Positions 59,783-64,000 of a stretch of 64,000 nucleotides of DNA are shown here, piece after piece. The notes under the pieces were generated by a model. That model was not told where the DNA came from and ran no database searches. It saw only the letters and a list, made by a program, of their open reading frames with translations. The stretch is from positions 806,001-870,000 of the forward strand of contig NZ_CP108054.1 in assembly GCF_036173125.1 (NCBI RefSeq). Reading direction: 5' to 3'. The position numbers and the translations under genes are program-made. This stretch comes from Streptomyces sp. NBC_00286. Lineage in GTDB: Bacteria; Actinomycetota; Actinomycetes; Streptomycetales; Streptomycetaceae. Numbering within the stretch: position 1 is the first letter of the stretch; every line of letters starts with the position of its first letter.

Positions 59783-60244
59783 ATGAGGCGAAACAGGTTC
59801 GTACTCGCGGCGGCGGGCGGTGCGCTCGCGCTGAGCGGTGCGCTGAGCACTCAGGCCATGGCGGCGGACGCGGGGGACGTCGCCGTGCTTGCCCCGCAGA
59901 CGTTCAAGAACGCCGGCACGGGCCGCTGTCTGGACGACAGCGACCGCGGGCTGCGCGCCGTGGGGTGCAACAACTTCACGACCCAGCAGTGGAACGTGCG
60001 CAACCTGGGCGGCAACCTCCGCGAGCTGAAGAACGTCGCCACGGGTCGCTGTCTGGACGACAGCGACCGCGGGTTCCGCACCGTGGGGTGCAACAACTTC
60101 ACGACCCAGCAGTGGAGGGTGACTCAGGTCGGTGGCGGCGCGATCCAGTTCCAGAGCGTGGGCACCGGCCGCTGCGCGGACGACAGCGACCGCGGGCTCC
60201 GCACGGTGGGCTGCCACGGCGGCACGACCCAGCGCTGGTCCTGA
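59783..60244 (+). CDS. Secreted three-repeat ricin-B (beta-trefoil) lectin-like protein
   Basis: A 153-residue protein with a Sec signal peptide (MRRNRFVLAAAGGALALSGA, cleavage after AMA) and a mature part made of three near-identical repeats: AGTGRCLDDSDRGLRAVGCNNFTTQQW, ATGRCLDDSDRGFRTVGCNNFTTQQW and VGTGRCADDSDRGLRTVGCHGGTTQRW. The Qx W ends are the ricin-B mark, so a single beta-trefoil that binds sugars or other ligands outside the cell is likely. Two Cys per repeat would form one disulfide each. The ATG has GGAGGAG upstream. Divergent from the nSTAND1 gene. Confidence 0.88.
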   Translation: MRRNRFVLAAAGGALALSGALSTQAMAADAGDVAVLAPQTFKNAGTGRCLDDSDRGLRAVGCNNFTTQQWNVRNLGGNLRELKNVATGRCLDDSDRGFRTVGCNNFTTQQWRVTQVGGGAIQFQSVGTGRCADDSDRGLRTVGCHGGTTQRWS

Positions 60245-60319
60245 GACGGTCCGAGCGCTACGGGGACAACATCACCGACGAGATTGAGCTGTACAGCTGC
60301 TGAGTCTCGATCCTTCGTG

Positions 60320-60348
60320 ACGGCTCGCCAGGCCAACTGGCGAGCCGT
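60320..60348. terminator. Strong hairpin terminator ACGGCTCGCCAG-loop-CTGGCGAGCCGT
   Basis: A perfect 12-bp stem with loop GCCAA, followed by GTTTCGGGTTGTTG. It lies between the ricin-like gene and the convergent acyl-CoA dehydrogenase and can serve both. Confidence 0.85.
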
Positions 60349-60374
60349 TTCGGGTTGTTGAGACAGCTCCGCAC

Positions 60375-61532
60375 TCAGTAGGACCGCAGGCCCATGCTCC
60401 GGGCGATCCCGTTGCGCTGGATCTGGCTCGTGCCGCCGGAGATCGTGGCGACGATGGATTCGCGGTAGCGGAAGCTCATCACGCTCTCCGTCGAGAAGCC
60501 GTGGCCTGCGCAGACCTGCATGCCCAGTCGGGCGGCGGCCACGTACGTCTCCGAGCCCTTCAGCTTGGCCATCGAGCCCTCCCTGGTGCAGGGCTTGCCT
60601 TGGGCCAGCAGCCAGGCCGCGCGGTAGGCGAGCAGGCGGGCGGAGTCGATCTCGGTCTGCAGGTCGGCCATGGCATGGGCGAGGGACTGGAAGTTGCCGA
60701 TCGGGCGGCCGAAGGCGTGCCGGGTACGTGCGTACTCCAGCATCTCGTCCAACGTGGCCTGAGCGGCGCCCAGGTAACCGCCGCTGATGATCACCTTCTC
60801 CAGCTCGATGTTGGAGAGCATGACCTTCCAGCCCTCGTCACGCGGGCCGACCAGGTTCTCCTTCGGCACCAGGGCGTCGTTGAAGAAGACCTCGTTGGTG
60901 CCGAGGATGTGCCGGGCCAGGGTCGGCGTCCGCCGCACTTCGACGCCGTCGGTTTTGGGATCGACGAGCAGCAGGCTGATGCCGCCGTGCTTGGGCTCGC
61001 GGGGGCCCGTACGCACGTATGTCGCGATGGTGGTGTCCGGCAGTCCGCCGCCCGTGCACCAGGCCTTCTGGCCGCGCAGAAGAAAGTGGTCGCCGTGGTC
61101 TTCGGCGGTAGTGCGGAGCGCGGCGGCGTCGGAGCCGCTGTCCGGTTCGCTGAGGCCGACGGCGAGCCGGTGGCGTCCGGTCATGACGCGGTCGCGGATG
61201 AAGTGGCGCTGTTCCTCGTTGCCCCAGCGGAACACGGTGATGCCTGGGATGAGTACGCCGATGTAGCACATGGCCACGTCGAAGCTGGCCCGCCCGAGTT
61301 CCTCGGCGATCAGGACGAGCTCCAGCGGTCCGCCGCCGTCACCGCCTTCGTCCTCGGCGAACGGCAGCGAGAACCAGCCGAGTTCGGCCATGCCCGCGAA
61401 CAGTTCGGGCGGTACGACTCCGCCCTCGTCCCACTCCTTCGCCTTCTCGGCGGGGCAGACGTCTGCGACGAACTGCCGTGCCGTCGCGCGCAACAGGTCC
61501 TGCTCGTCGGTCAGCCCGAAGTCCACGGCCAC
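60375..61532 (-). CDS. Acyl-CoA dehydrogenase (solo copy outside the island)
   Basis: A 385-residue acyl-CoA dehydrogenase: DFGLTDEQDLLRATARQFVADVCP, GLSEPDSGSDAAALRTTAEDHGDHFLLRGQKAWCTGG, ARTRHAFGRPIGNFQSLAHAMADLQTEIDSARLLAYRAAWLL, CAGHGFSTESVMSFRYRESIVATISGGTSQIQRNGIARSMGL. SGGT replaces the MCAD base YEGT. It has no acyl-CoA neighbours, but its upstream region carries an AT-rich dyad like those of the island, so it may share that control. No clear ribosome site beyond GAGGAGTGG. Confidence 0.92.
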   Translation of the reverse strand: MAVDFGLTDEQDLLRATARQFVADVCPAEKAKEWDEGGVVPPELFAGMAELGWFSLPFAEDEGGDGGGPLELVLIAEELGRASFDVAMCYIGVLIPGITVFRWGNEEQRHFIRDRVMTGRHRLAVGLSEPDSGSDAAALRTTAEDHGDHFLLRGQKAWCTGGGLPDTTIATYVRTGPREPKHGGISLLLVDPKTDGVEVRRTPTLARHILGTNEVFFNDALVPKENLVGPRDEGWKVMLSNIELEKVIISGGYLGAAQATLDEMLEYARTRHAFGRPIGNFQSLAHAMADLQTEIDSARLLAYRAAWLLAQGKPCTREGSMAKLKGSETYVAAARLGMQVCAGHGFSTESVMSFRYRESIVATISGGTSQIQRNGIARSMGLRSY

Positions 61533-61566
61533 TCCTCGCAGCTTGCCAAATCCGCCGATTCATCTA

Positions 61567-61586
61567 GCTAATTATTCTATGTTAGC
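61567..61586. promoter_or_regulatory. AT-rich dyad GCTAA-n10-TTAGC upstream of the solo acyl-CoA dehydrogenase
   Basis: GCTAATTATTCTATGTTAGC, 35 bp upstream of the start, standing out from GC-rich surroundings; CTAGCTAATT resembles elements upstream of the island operons. Confidence 0.5.
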
Positions 61587-62047
61587 GGATGCGGGCCGAT
61601 TCCACTCCCACGCCTCCCGGGGTGCCGACGGGCGTAACACGGGGCCGACGGGCGTAACGCGGAGGACCTCCGCGGCCACCGATGACGATTACGTTGCTGT
61701 GACTTCCGTCACGCCCACCTCGGGCGTCACCGAACTCTTCGCCGGCCCGCCCGACATGCACGGCAACAGACGCAATGTCTGCTACCTCAGGTAACTTCCC
61801 TGCATGCAAGGGCATATGGCTATCTGTTAGGTCATGTACACGTGGCTAAAAACAGCCCTTCTCCCGTCGCCTAATCCCGCCCCGGGCGGTCACCCTTCAC
61901 CCCGCCCGCCTCCAGAGCTCCGGTGACGTTTGTGTTTCTGCTGTGAAGGAAGGATGGATATCCCTCTAGAGTCCCCGCCATATATGAGGCACTCCGCACT
62001 TTTGGGATCTTGCTCAGTCCCGGTGCGTTCCTGGGGGGGACCTGTTG
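61587..62047. other. Long intergenic region with a 20-bp-period direct repeat
   Basis: No supported gene. GCCGACGGGCGTAAC occurs at 61624-61638 and 61644-61658. TACCTCAGGTA (61783-61793) is a perfect small dyad. The DNA from about 61700 to 62000 is less GC-rich and should carry the promoter of the glycosyltransferase; GGGGGGAC just before its ATG is the ribosome site. Confidence 0.5.
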
Positions 62048-63349
62048 ATGTCGGAGTACTTCGATGCTTTTTGGTCATGGATCGTTGCGGCGGTTGGGGA
62101 GACGTCGTGGCGTGAGGTGATGCCGCTGGGTATCGCCGGTGCGTTCGTCTGGGGGCTCTGGCTCTACCGGGCGATCCTGTCCCGCTTTGCCACGCCGGTC
62201 GTGAACGACTACCGGACCTCGGTGTCCGTCGTGGTCCCCGCCTATCGCGAGGACCCGGACATCCTGCTCGACTGTCTGGAGACCTGGCTGGCCCAGGGGC
62301 CCGACGAGGTGATCATCGTCCCCGATGTCCAGGACCACGAGGTGATCCGCAGGCTGTCCGAGGTGCAGGACCGGCGGGTGCGGGTGCTCGCGTTCGAGCA
62401 CCGGGGCAAGCGGTCCGCGCTGGGTGTGGGGATCCGGGCCGCGCACTGCGAACTCGTGGTGCTGGTCGACTCGGACACCCGCTGGCAGCCGGGGCTCCTC
62501 GACGCCGTGCAGATGCCCTTCGTCGACCCGAAGGTCGGCGGAGTCGGCACCCAGCAGAACGTCTTCATGCGCCGGAGCAGCGTGTGGCGGCGTATCGCCG
62601 ACTGGCTGGTCAACCTGCGCTACTACGACTACGTGCCCGCCATGGGCCGGGCCGGTGCCGTCGCGTGTCTGTCCGGCCGTACCGCCGCCTACCGCAGGGC
62701 CGCGATCGACCCCGTTCTGGAGAACCTGGAGAACGAGTTCTTCCTCGGCCGGCGTTGCGTCGCCGGTGACGACGGCCGGCTGACCTGGCTGGTGCTGGCC
62801 TCCGGGTACAAGACCGTGCACCAGAGCAGTGCGCGGGCGCTGTCCATGTTCCCGTCCTCGTTCCGGGCCTTCGTCAAGCAGCGGGTGCGCTGGAGCCGTA
62901 ACTCCTACCGCTGCTATCTGACGGCGATCCACAAGGGCTGGCTGTGGCGGGTCCCGCTGGTCACCAAGATCACCGTGCTGCAGATCCTGCTGACGCCTGT
63001 GACCATGGGCATGGCGCTGGGCTATCTGCTGCTCAGCCGGCTGGAGTTGACCGGCCGCGGGGTGGTCCTGGTTCTGATCTGGCTTTTCGTGGGACGCGGT
63101 ATCCGGGGCTACTCGCATTTGCGCAGGCATCCGCAGGAGGTGCTGCTGCTGCCGTTGCTGGCCCTCGTGGTCGTGATGATCTCCCTGCCGATCAAGTTGT
63201 GGGCCTTCATCACCATGAACAAGCAGGGTTGGCTGACCCGCTCCAGCAGCAGTGTCGGCGGCGAAGGCCAGGGTGCCGCGTCCCTCTCGGGCAACGGCTC
63301 CCAGCGGCCGCCCGCCGGCGGCCACCGCGAGGGTGTGTTCCAGCCGTGA
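62048..63349 (+). CDS. Processive family 2 membrane glycosyltransferase
   Basis: A 433-residue GT2 of the hyaluronan/chitin/alginate synthase kind. An N-terminal helix (VMPLGIAGAFVWGLWLYRAIL) precedes the catalytic core: VSVVVPAYREDPDILLDCLETW, DSD (141-143), GDDGRLTWL with the base Asp (241-242) and QRVRW (278-282), the processivity motif. Helices follow at about 300-380 and a Ser/Gly-rich tail. It would build and export a beta-linked polysaccharide from a nucleotide sugar. Its stop overlaps the next start (GTGA), which links it to a secreted protein. Confidence 0.9.
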   Translation: MSEYFDAFWSWIVAAVGETSWREVMPLGIAGAFVWGLWLYRAILSRFATPVVNDYRTSVSVVVPAYREDPDILLDCLETWLAQGPDEVIIVPDVQDHEVIRRLSEVQDRRVRVLAFEHRGKRSALGVGIRAAHCELVVLVDSDTRWQPGLLDAVQMPFVDPKVGGVGTQQNVFMRRSSVWRRIADWLVNLRYYDYVPAMGRAGAVACLSGRTAAYRRAAIDPVLENLENEFFLGRRCVAGDDGRLTWLVLASGYKTVHQSSARALSMFPSSFRAFVKQRVRWSRNSYRCYLTAIHKGWLWRVPLVTKITVLQILLTPVTMGMALGYLLLSRLELTGRGVVLVLIWLFVGRGIRGYSHLRRHPQEVLLLPLLALVVVMISLPIKLWAFITMNKQGWLTRSSSSVGGEGQGAASLSGNGSQRPPAGGHREGVFQP

Positions 63350-64000
63350 CACTCCCTCAGACACGGCCTCGGCGAGACCACGAGGCACACCCTCAGCGAG
63401 ACCACCGAGCACCACTTCAGACCGAGCGGACCGCCCGCGGGCCGGTACACCGCTCTCGACTCTCCCCGGGAGCCGTCCTGCGAACCGCTCACGCCTTCCG
63501 AACGCTGCGCGGCACGGCGGCAGCCGCCGCCTTCCTGCCCCTGGTCGCCGTGGCGCTCCTCGGGTCCGCGCCCGTCGCCCATGCCGCGCCGAAGACGGTC
63601 GTCGCGGAGAGTGTGCTGGCCGGAGCCCGTGCCGGCGCCGCGGACGACGGCGAGGAACAGGCGTTCACCCCCGAGGAGTCCGAAGCCCAGGCGGCCCTGG
63701 TCGCCGCCGAGGACAAACGGCTTGACCAGGTCCGCGCCGTCGCCGCGGTCGCCCCGCTCAAGGGCGCCAAGTGGTCGCAGCCGTACCGGCTGGACACCGG
63801 CAGCGGCTACACGCTGGTCCTCACCGCGCGCACCAAGCCGTACAGCGTCTCCGACCTGCTCTCCCTCGCCCCGCAGACCTTCGTCCGCAAGCGCGACGGT
63901 TCCTACCTGCTGACCGAGAACCTCTACCTCAACGCCGGCGCCAAGCTGAAACTGTCCAACCCGGGCGGTCTGACGATACGGATGGCCAGCAGCAACAAGG
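63346..64000 (+). CDS. Secreted protein, probable beta-helix, paired with the glycosyltransferase (runs off window)
   Basis: An open frame from GTG 63346 reaches the window edge (218 codons). It has a basic N-terminal tail of about 55 residues (RSRLSPGAVLRTAHAFRTLR), a signal-like helix (AAAAAFLPLVAVALLGSAPVAHAA), a charged linker (FTPEESEAQAALVAAEDKRLDQV) and then LDTGSGYTLVLTARTKPYSVSDLLSLAPQTFVRKRDGSYLLTENLYLNAGAKLKLSNPGGLTIRMASS. The last part looks like the first rungs of a right-handed beta-helix. Pairing with a GT2 recalls alginate-type systems where a beta-helix protein edits the polymer outside; that is inference. Confidence 0.75.
   Translation, partial: MTLPQTRPRRDHEAHPQRDHRAPLQTERTARGPVHRSRLSPGAVLRTAHAFRTLRGTAAAAAFLPLVAVALLGSAPVAHAAPKTVVAESVLAGARAGAADDGEEQAFTPEESEAQAALVAAEDKRLDQVRAVAAVAPLKGAKWSQPYRLDTGSGYTLVLTARTKPYSVSDLLSLAPQTFVRKRDGSYLLTENLYLNAGAKLKLSNPGGLTIRMASSNK

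Noticed and set aside
1..64000. tRNA or rRNA genes and integrase-flanked island borders
   Set aside because: No tRNA-like cloverleaf, rRNA segment, integrase or attachment-site pair was recognised by eye.

Overview
The window is very GC-rich DNA (clearly above 65%, probably about 70%) with many GTG starts, ATGA/GTGA gene overlaps and several copies of palindromic repeats familiar from Streptomyces. ArsR, TetR, PadR, AraC, CGNR, nSTAND1-WD40, DUF574-type methyltransferase and MocE-type ferredoxin genes all fit a Streptomyces or close relative. It reads as chromosomal accessory DNA; no phage or plasmid backbone is visible.

Region by region. (1) 1-2281: an IS200/IS605-type element with divergent tnpA (cut by the window edge) and an intact tnpB, inserted into a methyltransferase gene whose 3' part survives; a possible regulator remnant follows. 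(2) 2282-14986: small regulator/enzyme pairs: a YtcJ-like amidohydrolase; a CGNR regulator divergent from an epoxide hydrolase; a PadR regulator divergent from a methyltransferase; a SulP anion transporter flanked by two paralogous ArsR repressors with matching candidate operators; a DinB-like protein; a quinone oxidoreductase behind a near-perfect SoxR box; a PPOX protein; a truncated Rossmann gene next to an AraC regulator. (3) 15007-43974: a roughly 29 kb acyl-CoA catabolic island: a FadR-type regulator, an acyl-CoA ligase, a PaaK-like ligase with a shrunken paralogue, an aldehyde dehydrogenase, four acyl-CoA dehydrogenases (two overlapping as a likely heteromer), an enoyl-CoA hydratase, three SDRs, a CaiB-type CoA-transferase, two thiolase-like/DUF35 pairs, EtfAB, an amidohydrolase, a GNAT/acyl-CoA synthetase fusion, an LLM flavin enzyme and a hotdog thioesterase. 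A fifth acyl-CoA dehydrogenase stands alone at 60375-61532. A DUF2207 membrane protein sits inside the island. (4) 44332-50795: DUF899 and hypothetical genes, then an operon resembling the rhizopine demethylase set MocD/MocE/MocF (diiron oxygenase, Rieske ferredoxin, reductase) followed by an aldo/keto reductase and a creatininase-family hydrolase, behind a TTGACA promoter and a perfect 15-bp-arm inverted repeat. (5) 51329-61532: a DUF574 methyltransferase, a ribbon-helix-helix/Doc-like toxin-antitoxin pair, an alpha/beta hydrolase, a TetR/oxidoreductase divergent pair with two perfect operators, a 1271-residue nSTAND1-WD40 protein and a three-repeat secreted ricin-B-like protein. (6) 62048-end: a processive family 2 glycosyltransferase overlapping a secreted protein that runs off the window.

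The island probably works as a beta-oxidation-like route: ligases activate an acid, ETF-coupled dehydrogenases, the hydratase and SDRs process the chain, and the thiolase-like/DUF35 pairs cleave it. The number of dehydrogenases and the residues missing from the thiolases resemble actinobacterial degradation of steroid side chains or other branched or cyclic acyl-CoAs, but the substrate cannot be read from sequence. AT-rich dyads lie in front of most of its transcription units and suggest shared control.
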